Shown: positions 23,293 through 33,383, counted from the first letter of the stretch. The stretch is DNA of 33,646 nucleotides from Planctomycetota bacterium (GCA_016873165.1 VGXV01000035.1:1-33646), one strand, 5' to 3'. Numbers and translations are program-made. The notes: generated from the letters alone by a model not told the origin.

Positions 23293-25548
23293 CTATTCAG
23301 GATGTAGTTGCAGCAACACCCGTTCTGGGGTGAGCGGAGAGGCAAAATTGAAATCAATGTCCGGCCTGAATGCCCGCATAGCATTGCGTGTGGCAAAAAA
23401 TACACCTATCCCGTACATAAAAGGCGGTTCTCCGACAGCCTTGCTCCCATAAGGTCCAATCGATCCCTTCTCATTTTTCAAAAATTCTACTTCTATATCG
23501 TCCGGCATAAAGTGGGCGTCCGGAACTTTATAGGTGGCAAGATCGCGGGAGAGCAATTGCCCTTTATCATTAAAACGCAGGTCTTCCAACGCCATCCATC
23601 CCAAACCTTGCGCAAGCCCTCCCTCGATCTGCGCACGGTCAACTATGTCATCAAGAGGTCTCCCTAAATCGTGCACTATTTTAACAGAATCAATGTCGTA
23701 GCTTCCCCGCAGGCAGTCTAAGGTAATTTCAATAATTGCAGCGCCATAAACATGATAGGCAAACGGATGCCCCTTTTCTTTTGTTGTGGCAAAACATATT
23801 TTTGGCGTTGCAAAAAATCCATGCGCAGAAAGATCGATGCGTTTCAAATAGGCGCCATGAATCAATTGGTCCCATGTCCATCCGGTATCATTGCCGTCAT
23901 ACACCACCTTTTCGTCTATGATAGAAAATTCTTCTTTGCCGGAAACGGAAAGTTCCTGAACCAAAAACGTTTTTAACCGGTCGAGTATCTGATTGATTGC
24001 CAATATCAGCGCATTTCCGTTGAGAACGGTGGTAGCACTGGCAGCGCTGGGAGACATATTTGCAATGCGTGTGGTATTTGTGCATTCTACTTTGATACGA
24101 CCGGGGTTAATGCCGAATGCCTTTGCGGCAATTGCAGTGATATTGGTAGTCAAACCCTGCCCCATTTCCACCCCACCGGTAGAAACGCTTACGCTTCCAT
24201 CGGTGAAGATATGCACCAGGGCGCTTGCCTGGTTCAGGTACGTCGTGGTAAATGATATGCCAAAGCACACCGGCATTACGGCAACCCCTTTTTTCGTTTC
24301 AAAATGAGACTGATTGAACTGGTGCGCCTGTTTTTGAATCCTTTGAAGATAGTACTTCGTCTCAGCCATTTCCCAAACGCTTCTGATGCTGCAATGTGCT
24401 GCTGTTTGGCCGTAAGGAAATTCTCTGCCTTCTGCAAGTAAATTTTTTGCCTGTATTTCTTCCCGCGGCATAGTAAGTTTTTCCGCAAGTTTTGTGATTG
24501 CGCTTTCTATGGCAAACATTCCCTGCGGCGCGCCGAATCCTCTGAAAGCGGTATTTGAAGGGAGATTTGTCCGGCAGCACGCGCCGAATATTCTGACATG
24601 GGGAATATAGTAGCAATTTGTGCTGTGAAACATTGTTCTCTCCAGAACAGCCGTTGATAAATCCGCAGTGGCGCCGGAGTTTTGATAATGTTTTACTTCG
24701 TAAGCAAGGACGATGCCTTCTTTTGTTGCGCCGATTTTAAAATCGGATTTATAGGGATGTCTCTTTCCGGTCATTTTTATGTCGTCAGCCCTAGATAAAA
24801 CCAGTTCCACCGGTCGTTGAGTTGCCCAGGCGGCAAGCGCTGCCATACATGCCCATGGAGTTGCCTGATCTTCCTTTCCTCCAAAGCCGCCACCGAGACG
24901 TTTCACTTCCACCTCTACACTGTGGCTGGCAAGTCCTAATATTTTTGCCACGTGATGCTGCACCGCGGACGGGCTTTGTGTGGCAGAATATATCCGTATA
25001 TTTTCTCCTTCTAACGGAACGGCTCTTGATCTCTGCGTTTCAAGATAAACATGTTCCTGCCCGCCTATGTCGCAGGAACCTTCCACAACAAGATCACATT
25101 TCTGCCACATCGAATCAACATTGCCAAGGGCAAATGTCCTTGGAGCGCCGATAATATACCCCTTTTCAAAAGCCTCTTTTGGGTCGGTAACAGCCGGTAA
25201 TTCTTCTATTTCAATCGATATTTTTTTTGCCGCTTTTTTCGCTATTTCCTGACTTTCTGCGACTACTACCGCTATCGGTTGACCGATATAATGCACCGTG
25301 CCTTTTGCGAGAAGCTCTTCGTCCTGAATAATTGAACCAATTTGGTTTTCTCCGGGAATATTTTCCCAGGTAAGAACGGCAACCACTCCTTTTGCCAAAC
25401 GTGCTTCCTGCACGTGGAGGTTCCGAATGTTTCCATGCATTACCGGAGAGGAAAATACCGATGCGTAAAGCATGCCTGAAGGCAACGGCATATCATCCAC
25501 AAACCGGGATTCTCCGCGTGTATGAGCAGCAGCGTCAATTCTATTCAT
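23293..25548 (-). CDS. xdhB: Xanthine dehydrogenase, molybdenum-binding subunit
   Basis: 751 residues of the aldehyde oxidase/xanthine dehydrogenase family. Key sites are HTRGESRFVDDMPLPSG at the start, QEHVYLET near 165-171, LGGGFGGKED at 218-227 (molybdopterin region), AFRGFGAPQG (substrate arginine loop), GGVEMGQGL and the C-terminal catalytic-glutamate motif KAVGEPPFM. It oxidises hypoxanthine and xanthine to urate. It overlaps the end of the FeS/FAD subunit gene by eight bases. The sequence is close to XdhB-type proteins, but related enzymes differ in substrate, so the purine assignment rests on the subunit architecture. Confidence 0.9.
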   Translation of the reverse strand: MNRIDAAAHTRGESRFVDDMPLPSGMLYASVFSSPVMHGNIRNLHVQEARLAKGVVAVLTWENIPGENQIGSIIQDEELLAKGTVHYIGQPIAVVVAESQEIAKKAAKKISIEIEELPAVTDPKEAFEKGYIIGAPRTFALGNVDSMWQKCDLVVEGSCDIGGQEHVYLETQRSRAVPLEGENIRIYSATQSPSAVQHHVAKILGLASHSVEVEVKRLGGGFGGKEDQATPWACMAALAAWATQRPVELVLSRADDIKMTGKRHPYKSDFKIGATKEGIVLAYEVKHYQNSGATADLSTAVLERTMFHSTNCYYIPHVRIFGACCRTNLPSNTAFRGFGAPQGMFAIESAITKLAEKLTMPREEIQAKNLLAEGREFPYGQTAAHCSIRSVWEMAETKYYLQRIQKQAHQFNQSHFETKKGVAVMPVCFGISFTTTYLNQASALVHIFTDGSVSVSTGGVEMGQGLTTNITAIAAKAFGINPGRIKVECTNTTRIANMSPSAASATTVLNGNALILAINQILDRLKTFLVQELSVSGKEEFSIIDEKVVYDGNDTGWTWDQLIHGAYLKRIDLSAHGFFATPKICFATTKEKGHPFAYHVYGAAIIEITLDCLRGSYDIDSVKIVHDLGRPLDDIVDRAQIEGGLAQGLGWMALEDLRFNDKGQLLSRDLATYKVPDAHFMPDDIEVEFLKNEKGSIGPYGSKAVGEPPFMYGIGVFFATRNAMRAFRPDIDFNFASPLTPERVLLQLHPE

Positions 25549-26953
25549 AAAAATCCTGTACTTTCACCGTTTTGGGAAAAAGTTTCGTAAAGTGTGCGAT
25601 TACCAACTGACGGGCAAGCAGCCTTTTATAGCAGGAGCTTCCCCGGATATCATCAATGGGAGATATTTCATGTTGCAGTATTGAAAAACTATCCTTAATG
25701 GTGTTTCGGGTAATCTCTCTTCCCAGAAAATAATCACATGTATTCTTCAGAAAAAGGGGAATGGGGGCGACCCCGCCCATTGTAATCTGTATCTTCCTGA
25801 TAATGTTTCCTTCCTCTTTTATGCTTATTGCGCTATTTACCGAGGCCACGTCCAGATATTTTCGCTTCGAAACCTTTTCCCAGTTTATTTTGGTTGCAGG
25901 GCAGGGCACAGGGATTACTATTTCCGCCAAAATCTCAGACGGTGATATATCGAGACGTTTGTACCCTTTATAAAAAGAGGTCATCGGCGCCGAACGGCTT
26001 TTACCGCCATTCTTCAAAATAAGAGTCGCTTCCATTGCCAGTAAAAGTATTGCCATATCGGCAATCGGAGAAGCATTCATAATATTTCCACCCAGCGTTG
26101 CCCTGTTTCTGATTTGCGGAGAAGCAATAAATGAAATATATTCCTGAACAGCAGGAATGGCTTTAATCACTTCGGGGTGATTCGAAAATTCTTCGAATGT
26201 AATGAGGGCGCCAATATGAAGAAGTCCGTTTTTTCGGACAATATCCTTCATTTCCGGATGCATATTCAGCAGATCAATCCTGGAGTCTGGCAAAATATCA
26301 CCCTTTTGGACATAGAGATCAGTGCCGCCGGCAATGAGAAAATCAGCCGTGGTTTCTCTATTCCCGGAAGATTCCCTGGAAATGTTTATTAACCGCATGG
26401 GGATACTTTGGAAATATTCAGGGATTATTCCCTTTTCGACAAGTGATTGTATGCCGGATTTGTTGTTAACGTGTTCTTTTATCGCATCAAAACCTTGCTT
26501 CAGCGACCGATAGCCCGTGCAGCGGCAAAGGTGTCCGCCAAGGATTTTCTTAAAACCTTCTTTTGTTATATGATGATTGCATTCCATAGCATAACCGGTC
26601 AGCGAAACAACAATCCCCGGCGTGCAAAAACCACATTGAGTTGCCCCTTCATCTACGATGGCCTTCTGTATAGGAGAGAGACCGTTCATATTTAGCCCTT
26701 CAATCGTGACAAGATGCTTGCCGTGTAATTCTCCCAACGGCATTAAGCAGGAATTAACGGATTTGTAAGATACCCGGTTGTCTGTTAATTCGCCGATAAG
26801 AACAGTACATGCCCCGCAATCCCCTTCGCGGCATCCTTCTTTCGTGCCGGTTAATCTCTGATTTTTGCGAAGGAAGTCAAGCACCGCCATGCCGGAAGGT
26901 TCGGTAGTACGTACTTCTCTTTCATTGAGGATAAAATGCAATTCTTGAACCAT
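25541..26953 (-). CDS. xdhA: Xanthine dehydrogenase, 2Fe-2S/FAD subunit
   Basis: 470 residues. Residues 1-160 hold two [2Fe-2S] clusters: C41, C46, C49 and C69 (GCREGDCGACTV...NSC) and C107, C110, C143, C145 (QCGFCTPG ... LCRCTGY). Residues about 180-360 are the FAD domain (FLIAGGTDLYVQKGD; PQIRNRATLGGNIMNASPIADM), followed by the CO dehydrogenase-type C-terminal domain. This fused arrangement is that of proteobacterial XdhA. It passes electrons from the molybdenum subunit to FAD and NAD+. No xdhC chaperone is seen in the window. Confidence 0.92.
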   Translation of the reverse strand: MVQELHFILNEREVRTTEPSGMAVLDFLRKNQRLTGTKEGCREGDCGACTVLIGELTDNRVSYKSVNSCLMPLGELHGKHLVTIEGLNMNGLSPIQKAIVDEGATQCGFCTPGIVVSLTGYAMECNHHITKEGFKKILGGHLCRCTGYRSLKQGFDAIKEHVNNKSGIQSLVEKGIIPEYFQSIPMRLINISRESSGNRETTADFLIAGGTDLYVQKGDILPDSRIDLLNMHPEMKDIVRKNGLLHIGALITFEEFSNHPEVIKAIPAVQEYISFIASPQIRNRATLGGNIMNASPIADMAILLLAMEATLILKNGGKSRSAPMTSFYKGYKRLDISPSEILAEIVIPVPCPATKINWEKVSKRKYLDVASVNSAISIKEEGNIIRKIQITMGGVAPIPLFLKNTCDYFLGREITRNTIKDSFSILQHEISPIDDIRGSSCYKRLLARQLVIAHFTKLFPKTVKVQDFYE

Positions 26954-27042
26954 AGTATTATTTCCGTGCAGAGTTGAAATCTGTTCGTCTTTTAAACGGG
27001 TGCATTCCCGATTTTTTGTAACCGTTTATGGGATCGGTGTGG

Positions 27043-27131
27043 GTAGGGTGGATAAAGGCGCTGGTTTTTGCGCCGTATCCACCAACGATTATTGCATGAA
27101 TGGTGGATTCGCTCCGTTTAATCCACCCTAC
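27043..27131. repeat. Twin-hairpin GTAGGGTGGAT repeat
   Basis: Outer arms GTAGGGTGGAT (27043-27053) and ATCCACCCTAC (27121-27131) are perfectly complementary. Inside, two hairpins form: GGTGGATA..GGCGC / GCGCC..ATCCACC, and GGTGGATT / AATCCACC. It fills the spacer between the xdh genes and the membrane protein gene; the open frame through it (26958-27167) is not a gene. Confidence 0.75.
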
Positions 27132-27163
27132 AAGGCTTATTTTAAATAGAGACACACTTTCTT

Positions 27164-28696
27164 TCAATTTGGTCCTGCCAAAAAGACTTTAAAATGTTTA
27201 TCAAATGAAGAATCTGCTTCATAGAGAACCTCTCCATATCTGATCGTGCCTGAATCAGGAGGAGTGTATCTGTTTTTTCTTACCAAATTTATGCCATTAT
27301 AAAAAATAACCGCTACATTGTTTTTTAATGCGGACACACTGCGTGGTATCCGATCATAGTCTGCAAATTCCGGAATAGAGTTGTCCGTGTCAAGTATGTA
27401 AAGCGGAGAACGGATAGAAAGATCAGTGAAAACTACTTTCACTCCTTTTTCCTTAAGTTGCCTAAAAAGATCATATGTTTGTACCCAGCAATTACTCGTA
27501 GTTGTCACCCGATTGCCAATAGAAAATATACTAAGATTGCCGCCGGTTTTCCTGTAGGAAATAAAATAATTAGTTGCCACATAAAAAATATTAAAGGCCA
27601 CTATTATGCCAAGTAATCCGTATGACACGCTTTTCATCCAATTATTTCCGTGAGCAATCAGAGGTTTCGAAAGCAAAGACAGCAAGACAGTGAAAGAATA
27701 TACCGGCAACAGAAAATAATGCGGGGAAAAATTCGGCGCTACCAGAATGGTAAAGAACACGAGAAATAATGTGAAAAGGAACAGAAAACACTCTGCCTGG
27801 GAAAATTTAAACTGTTGGCGGCATAGTATCCTGTAACCGAGCAGCGAAAAGAATGCAATTGTTATATAGGGCACAACATAATATTCTACTCTTCCAACAA
27901 AAAGATTATAGAGCAAGCCTCCGTTTAATACCTTATTCAATATACCGGGAAGGTTGGCAATGTCCGTTAATAACTCTGTAAACGATCCTCTGGCGGCTTT
28001 TTCAGTCCATGAATTTGCCAGGCTTCCAAAAGTAAATTGATACATCCATACCGAAATTCCTCCTAAAAAACCTATTCCTCCTGACCAGGGAATGCTTGTT
28101 TTTAACCAGTGAAAACCGTAAACAATAGAGGTTGAAAGAATTAATGAAATGAGCACTACAAGTCCAATAAAATGATTATACGCAAGAATTCCCAGTGTTA
28201 AACCTCCCAACAAGGCAAAAGGAAACGACAATCCTTTTCGTGTTGTTATAGAATGATAAAAGAATACCAAACTTAAAATTGTAAGAAATGCATTGAGACA
28301 CTGAACTTCACCTGCATATCGGCTGATCATAACAAATGCCGGTGAGGTGCAAAGTAATATTCCTGCCAGCTTATTTATCCCTGTAGTGGGATACAACTTT
28401 TTTATCAAATACATTATCAGCGCCACTGCAAACGTATTAAAAAAAAGAGAACCCGCCCTGAGAACCTCAATTTTATACCCGAATATTTCAAAAAACGGGA
28501 CGAGGAGATATTGATGAAGCGCTCCGGAATAAGAAGTCATACCGCTTAAAGGTCTCTCTCCGGCGCCTATTTGTTTGGATTGAGAAATAACAAATGCCTC
28601 ATCATAGTGAATTCCCGTCACCTCCCCTATAAATACTCCCAGGAGTACACAGGAAACTATAAGAACCAGAAACTCTTGTGTATGTTTTTTTACCAT
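27164..28696 (-). CDS. GT-C-type multi-spanning membrane protein (PMT/ArnT-like)
   Basis: 510 residues from ATG 28696, with GGGAGGAGAG about 15 bases upstream (long spacing; a TTG at 28729 is the alternative). There are about eleven hydrophobic helices. An acidic pair in the first loop, D32-E33 (GIHYDEA), sits where PMT/ArnT-type glycosyltransferases keep their catalytic acid, and the loop ends RPLSGMTSYSGALHQYLLVPFF, as in that family. A small soluble C-terminal domain follows. It probably transfers a sugar from a polyprenyl phosphate; acceptor unknown. It is the third large GT-C-like protein in the window. Confidence 0.8.
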   Translation of the reverse strand: MVKKHTQEFLVLIVSCVLLGVFIGEVTGIHYDEAFVISQSKQIGAGERPLSGMTSYSGALHQYLLVPFFEIFGYKIEVLRAGSLFFNTFAVALIMYLIKKLYPTTGINKLAGILLCTSPAFVMISRYAGEVQCLNAFLTILSLVFFYHSITTRKGLSFPFALLGGLTLGILAYNHFIGLVVLISLILSTSIVYGFHWLKTSIPWSGGIGFLGGISVWMYQFTFGSLANSWTEKAARGSFTELLTDIANLPGILNKVLNGGLLYNLFVGRVEYYVVPYITIAFFSLLGYRILCRQQFKFSQAECFLFLFTLFLVFFTILVAPNFSPHYFLLPVYSFTVLLSLLSKPLIAHGNNWMKSVSYGLLGIIVAFNIFYVATNYFISYRKTGGNLSIFSIGNRVTTTSNCWVQTYDLFRQLKEKGVKVVFTDLSIRSPLYILDTDNSIPEFADYDRIPRSVSALKNNVAVIFYNGINLVRKNRYTPPDSGTIRYGEVLYEADSSFDKHFKVFLAGPN

Positions 28697-29298
28697 GTCA
28701 AAAGTAATGATCTCTCCTCCCTGTGACAAAAATTTACCGGGAAAAATCTTGTATCATAGACAAAGATTTTGCGTTTCATATAACACAGAAAGACATTGTA
28801 CCGTAAATAATGGGCTTATTTCAATAACACCCTCATTTATCAGAGCGTTTCTCCTTCATTATCCTCTCAGGAAAGGTATATACAAGAAAAAAGCCCATTA
28901 TTTTTGCACATTTCATCTTCAAAAAATGTAACATTTTAGCGGGAGCATTCCCAAATTTTTGCAAATCCATCAATTGTGATGGAAGCCACTTGCATTTGTA
29001 ATCTGAACCCAATAGTTTATGTGATTAATAGCGATATATACATTTCATGGCTAAATTATTACGCATGAAACGTGGGGTTCAGGTCACAGATCTGAACCCG
29101 CCGGGGGGGGGATTTTGCAAAAATTTGGGAATGCTCTCCATTTTAGTTCTTTAAAAAATTCCAATAATCCCGAAGGGATGAAATAATTATAGAAATTATG
29201 CGAAAACCCCCTAATTAACCCCGAAGGGGTGATATTTTATCTCATTCGGTTCGTTGTATTTACAAATGTTGCATAAATGTGATAAACTGAAATTCAAT
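28697..29298. other. Gene-free spacer with a MITE and small palindromes
   Basis: The 199-bp MITE fills 28940-29138. Beyond it CCCGAAGGG-type palindromes occur at about 29169-29177 and CCCCGAAGGGG at 29219-29229. No gene or good promoter was recognised. Confidence 0.6.
28940..29138. mobile_element. 199-bp MITE with ~23-bp inverted ends and 8-bp duplication
   Basis: The left end GAGCATTCCCAAATTTTTGC (plus AAA) is the exact reverse complement of the right end around 29114-29136. CATTTTAG flanks it on both sides (28932-28939 and 29139-29146), an apparent 8-bp target duplication. Inside are copies of AATCTGAACCC (at 29000 and in AGATCTGAACCCG at 29088-29100) and a run of nine Gs (29103-29111). 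There is no reading frame for a transposase, so it would depend on one elsewhere. Confidence 0.8.
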
Positions 29299-32200
29299 AT
29301 GAAAGAATATATAAAACTGCTGCAAAAGCATAAACAATATAAGGAAATTATTCATCGACTTTCTTCGGGGAAAGATTGTTGTGTCAACGGCCTTTGGGGT
29401 TCTTCCGCGAATTTGTTCATTGCGGCGGCTGCCAATGAGAAGTTTTATTCAAAAGGGCTTATTCCCAGTATTCTTTTAGTTGTGCCGGGCATTGAGGAAG
29501 CACAGGAGGATTTGGAAGATTTGAAGACGTTTTCAAATCTTTCCGTGATGTTATTTCCGGCAATGGAAGATATTTTCCACAATAACGATGAAGCTGATGA
29601 AGATATTCTTGCGCAACGGCTTTTCATTTTAAACCAATTACGCAAAAAAAACAGTGATGACCCGCAAAGGGTGATGATAATAGTAGCCCCGGTTCAGGCG
29701 CTCCTGCAGCCGGTGCTTTCTGTAAAATCAATAAGCGATAACAGCCTTTCACTTCAAAAAGGCCGGGAGTATCCGCGTGAGGATTTTATTGGTCTGCTGC
29801 ATACCCATCATTATCATGAAGTTAGTCAGGTGGAAAATCCGGGAGAATACGCTATCCGGGGAGGGATTGTCGATGTTTTTCCCTTTGCCTCGGAAACGCC
29901 GTACCGCATCGAATATTTTGGGGATGAAATTGAGTCAATTCGTAGTTTCAACATGGAAACCCAGCAATCGGAGACACAGCTAAGCAGTTGCCAGATATTA
30001 TTTGTTCATATAGCAGACAACCTTCCTTCTCGGCAGAGAGAAAAAGAAAAAACCTCTTTTCTTGACCACATTGGCAGGGAAACAACAATTATCCTGAAGG
30101 AACCTGTGGGGATAAAAAACAAATTAAGACAGATGCTGGAAATAACCACAGGCGATGAAGCGTTTTTCTCAGAGGAAGAACTCTTTAAACGGTTAGATAC
30201 ATTTACAAAAATCACCTTGTCAAAATTGCCGTTTTCAACCGACAACTGTGCGTATTCTTTTTCAGTGAAGGCCATAGACGAATTTCCCCGACAGATTCAG
30301 GATATTGTGGCGGAACTAAAAAATATTACAGAACATCATGAAAAAACAATTGTTTTTTGCATAAATTCAGCGGAAGAACAGCGGTTCAGGGAAATCATCA
30401 GCGATTTGCACGCAGCAGGCAAGGAAAAGTTAGAACTGCGTCTGGGGTATATAAGTCAGGGATTCAGGTTTACAGATATCAATATCGCCATCCTCGCACA
30501 TCATGAAATTTTTCACAGATACAAACAGCGTCATGAGGTTAAGAAACCGGTACAGACCAGGGCTATCGACTCGTTTCTTGATCTGAAAAAAGGAGATCTT
30601 GTGGTGCATATTTCTCATGGCATAGGGCGTTTTCTGGGCATTGAGATTCTTGAGGATGATGGATGCAGGAGAGAATATCTGGTATTGGAATTCGACGAGG
30701 GAACGAAAATATATGTGCCTGCAACAAAGATAGAACTTGTGCAAAAGTATATCGGCGCTTCCGGCTATAAGGCAAAACTTGATAAGATTAATTCCCGGTC
30801 GTGGGAAATACGAAAGAAACGCACGGAACATGCCGTTGCGGATGTTGCGAGCGATTTATTGCATATCCAGGCAATGAGAAATGCAAAAGAAGGAATTGCC
30901 TACCCTCCCGATACGGAATGGCAAAAGGAATTTGAAGCCGCATTCATCTACGAAGAAACGCCCGACCAGTTACAGGTATTGGAGGCAATCAAATCCGATA
31001 TGCAGGCACGGAGGCCGATGGATCGTCTTATTTGCGGAGACGTAGGGTACGGGAAAACGGAACTTGCCATTCGGGCGGCATTCAAAGCCGCAATGTCCGG
31101 AAAACAGGTGGCAATTCTGGTGCCCACCACAATTCTGGCGCAGCAGCATTACACTACATTTTCAGAACGTATGGCAGATTACCCGGTCAGGGTCGAAGTT
31201 TTGAGCCGTTTGAAATCTCACAAGGAGCAGAAGGATATTTTGGAAAAAACGCTGGCAGGAACGGTTGATATTTTGATCGGCACTCACCGGCTGCTGCAGA
31301 AAGACGTGGTGTTTAAAGACCTGGGGCTGGTTATTATCGATGAAGAACAACGGTTCGGAGTCGCTCACAAGGAACGGTTTAAAAAAATGCGGAAGGTGGT
31401 AGATATGCTGACGCTCACGGCCACGCCCATCCCCAGAACGCTTCATATGTCCCTCATGGGAATTAAGGATATTTCTTCGTTAAACACGCCGCCGATGGGA
31501 AGGCAGTCCATCCGGACACAGATCATCCGCTATGATCCTCAGCGTATCAGGCAGGCGATATTGCTCGAAATGAACAGAAACGGACAGGTATATTTCGTTC
31601 ATAACAGGGTATACAATATCGAACGCATCGCCAGAACCCTTGCCGGCATTGTGCCGGAAGCAAAAATTCTGACCGTACACGGACAAATGGACGAAAAACT
31701 TTTGGAACAAAGAATGAGAGATTTTGTCAATCATAAGGCGGATATACTTGTTTCCACTACAATAATCGAGTCAGGGCTGGATATCCCTAATGTGAACACC
31801 ATATTTATCAATTCAGCGGATTCCTTTGGTCTTGCGGATCTGCATCAATTGCGTGGACGGGTGGGAAGGCACAAACATCATGCCTATGCATATATTATCC
31901 TGCCCATTGACCGTCCGATTACCCCCGAAGCCGAAAAACGGGTGAAAGCCATTGAAGAGTTTGCCGAGTTGGGCGCGGGATTTAAAATAGCGATGCGTGA
32001 TCTCGAAATCCGTGGGGCGGGAAATATTCTTGGGGTGGAACAGCACGGTCACATAGCGGCGGTAGGATACGAGATGTATTGCAGATTATTGGAGCTTGCA
32101 GTGCGCAAGGCAAGAAATGAACCGGTAAGCGAGCCACTTGATGTATCGTTTAAAATGAATCTTGAATCCTTTATCCCGAACGAGTATATTCCGCAATACA

Positions 32201-32568
32201 GTGTAAAAATGGATATTTACCGAAGGTTGAACCGTTCCGTTACGTTGAAAGAAATAGATGATATCTCAAGAGAAATGATTGACCGGTTTGGCAATGTACC
32301 CCGTCCGGTAAAAAACCTGCTTTCTGAGAGTGAGCTAAGGGTCATTGCCCGGGATTCGCACATACGTTCAATCGTACGCGTAAACAACATTCTTATTATT
32401 CAGGTAAATGAATTAAAAAAAGCGGAAAATTGCCTGTCTAAACTGAAAAAGAACATACGGGTGATAAATAATGACACCCTGCACTTACGGTTGCCGAAAG
32501 ACGGGATACGTTCCGAAGAACTGCTTGATTATCTGAAAAAATCATTCACAGGAAACGGCCTTCGTTAA
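29299..32568 (+). CDS. mfd: Transcription-repair coupling factor Mfd
   Basis: 1089 residues from ATG 29299 (ATG 29254 or 29266 would add 15 or 11; no clear ribosome site for any). Domain order is that of Mfd: UvrB-like module (residues about 10-370, AIRGGIVDVFPFASETPYRIEYFGDEIESIRSF), the CarD-like RNA polymerase interaction domain (KKGDLVVHISHGIGRFLGIEIL), RecG-type helicase with Walker A GDVGYGKTELA, box II DEEQRFG, LTATPIPRTLHMS, SGLDIPNVNTI and QLRGRVGRH, then the C-terminal UvrA-masking domain. It displaces stalled RNA polymerase and recruits UvrA. Length and motifs are complete. Confidence 0.97.
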   Translation: MKEYIKLLQKHKQYKEIIHRLSSGKDCCVNGLWGSSANLFIAAAANEKFYSKGLIPSILLVVPGIEEAQEDLEDLKTFSNLSVMLFPAMEDIFHNNDEADEDILAQRLFILNQLRKKNSDDPQRVMIIVAPVQALLQPVLSVKSISDNSLSLQKGREYPREDFIGLLHTHHYHEVSQVENPGEYAIRGGIVDVFPFASETPYRIEYFGDEIESIRSFNMETQQSETQLSSCQILFVHIADNLPSRQREKEKTSFLDHIGRETTIILKEPVGIKNKLRQMLEITTGDEAFFSEEELFKRLDTFTKITLSKLPFSTDNCAYSFSVKAIDEFPRQIQDIVAELKNITEHHEKTIVFCINSAEEQRFREIISDLHAAGKEKLELRLGYISQGFRFTDINIAILAHHEIFHRYKQRHEVKKPVQTRAIDSFLDLKKGDLVVHISHGIGRFLGIEILEDDGCRREYLVLEFDEGTKIYVPATKIELVQKYIGASGYKAKLDKINSRSWEIRKKRTEHAVADVASDLLHIQAMRNAKEGIAYPPDTEWQKEFEAAFIYEETPDQLQVLEAIKSDMQARRPMDRLICGDVGYGKTELAIRAAFKAAMSGKQVAILVPTTILAQQHYTTFSERMADYPVRVEVLSRLKSHKEQKDILEKTLAGTVDILIGTHRLLQKDVVFKDLGLVIIDEEQRFGVAHKERFKKMRKVVDMLTLTATPIPRTLHMSLMGIKDISSLNTPPMGRQSIRTQIIRYDPQRIRQAILLEMNRNGQVYFVHNRVYNIERIARTLAGIVPEAKILTVHGQMDEKLLEQRMRDFVNHKADILVSTTIIESGLDIPNVNTIFINSADSFGLADLHQLRGRVGRHKHHAYAYIILPIDRPITPEAEKRVKAIEEFAELGAGFKIAMRDLEIRGAGNILGVEQHGHIAAVGYEMYCRLLELAVRKARNEPVSEPLDVSFKMNLESFIPNEYIPQYSVKMDIYRRLNRSVTLKEIDDISREMIDRFGNVPRPVKNLLSESELRVIARDSHIRSIVRVNNILIIQVNELKKAENCLSKLKKNIRVINNDTLHLRLPKDGIRSEELLDYLKKSFTGNGLR

Positions 32569-32596
32569 CATTTATAAGATCGTAATGTATAGCCAC

Positions 32597-32624
32597 TTGA
32601 CATATCGAAATAAAAATATAGGAT
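32597..32624 (+). promoter_or_regulatory. Possible sigma70-type promoter
   Basis: A perfect TTGACA (32597-32602) is followed 16 bases later by TAGGAT (32619-32624), about 105 bp upstream of the next small gene. Confidence 0.35.
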
Positions 32625-32728
32625 AGGTAACCTTTTTGTTAGCAATACTTAGGGGATAAATTGCAGAGTTTCATATTTTACGAACGATAAAATTGTCCAT
32701 ATTTATTAAGAGAAAGCGAGGCTTTATT

Positions 32729-32911
32729 ATGAAAAACGTAGAATTTTCTGTCGAAGGAAGCACCCTTATTATAAAGATAGACCTTTCAAAAGAATTTGGT
32801 CCGTCCTCCTCGGGGAAAAACATCATTGTCGCATCAACAGAAGGAAACGTCACCGTTCCCAATCGCGAAGAAAAGATCGGACTCAACGTTTACCGGAAGA
32901 AAACATCGTAA
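32729..32911 (+). CDS. Small conserved protein of unknown function
   Basis: 60 residues from ATG 32729, with GAGG in front; the longer frame from 32693 lacks such a site. The sequence VEGSTLIIKIDLSKEFGPSSSGKNIIVASTEGNVTVP..EEKIGLNVYRK belongs, as far as I recall, to a widespread small-protein family with no known function. It is probably a compact beta-rich fold. It has its own strong terminator downstream and a possible promoter upstream, so it is a single-gene unit. Confidence 0.75.
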   Translation: MKNVEFSVEGSTLIIKIDLSKEFGPSSSGKNIIVASTEGNVTVPNREEKIGLNVYRKKTS

Positions 32912-32948
32912 AGGTACTGATTCGAATTTTATGGTAAAAGAAATAATG

Positions 32949-32984
32949 AACCTGCCAGGAGTTGCTTTATGGCAGGTTTTTGTT
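32949..32984 (+). terminator. Rho-independent terminator
   Basis: The stem AACCTGCCA (32949-32957) / TGGCAGGTT (32970-32978) is perfect, with a 12-base loop and a following T-run (TTTTTGTTT). It lies 38 bp after the small conserved gene. Confidence 0.9.
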
Positions 32985-33061
32985 TCTCTATTTGTTTTTG
33001 CATTGAATAACACAACCAGTATGCTCTGCTGAAAAATCATTTTTACACACTTTCGGATGGT

Positions 33062-33271
33062 TTGGAATTCGTGGGAAAAAACAAAAATATTATCTCCTCA
33101 ATTGTAGCTTTTGGAATACTATTCAGTGTAAATGTTGCACTACTCGTTCTCAAGTTCCGACTTAAGAACGCATATGTTCGAAAAGCTCCTCCTTCTCATA
33201 ACAGGAAGCAAACCTGCCTGACGGCAGACAAGCGTTCCAAAACCAGAGTTTTGGAACGAGAAGGGAATTGA
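33062..33271 (+). CDS. Possible small one-helix membrane protein
   Basis: Sixty-nine residues starting at TTG 33062 (GTG 33071 is an alternative), with one hydrophobic helix (IISSIVAFGILFSVNVALLVLKF) and a basic tail. The last third is encoded by repeat-like DNA containing a short inverted repeat (CGTTCCAAAAC / GTTTTGGAACG), and no clear ribosome site is present. It may be a chance frame or a truncated gene. Confidence 0.25.
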   Translation: MEFVGKNKNIISSIVAFGILFSVNVALLVLKFRLKNAYVRKAPPSHNRKQTCLTADKRSKTRVLEREGN

Positions 33272-33383
33272 ATTATAGGCAAAACTAAACATAAACCGTT
33301 TTCTTTTTCAGTTACAATTGGTAAAATAAAAATATACAGCAATCCTTGTCCGTTGTACAATATTCATATAACAAGGAGTTTAT

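Noticed and set aside
26958-27167. Open frame between the xdh genes and the GT-C gene
   Set aside because: It runs through the twin-hairpin GTAGGGTGGAT repeat and has no ribosome site or family likeness.
29103-29111. Run of nine Gs
   Set aside because: It is intergenic, inside the MITE, so it is not a coding phase switch.
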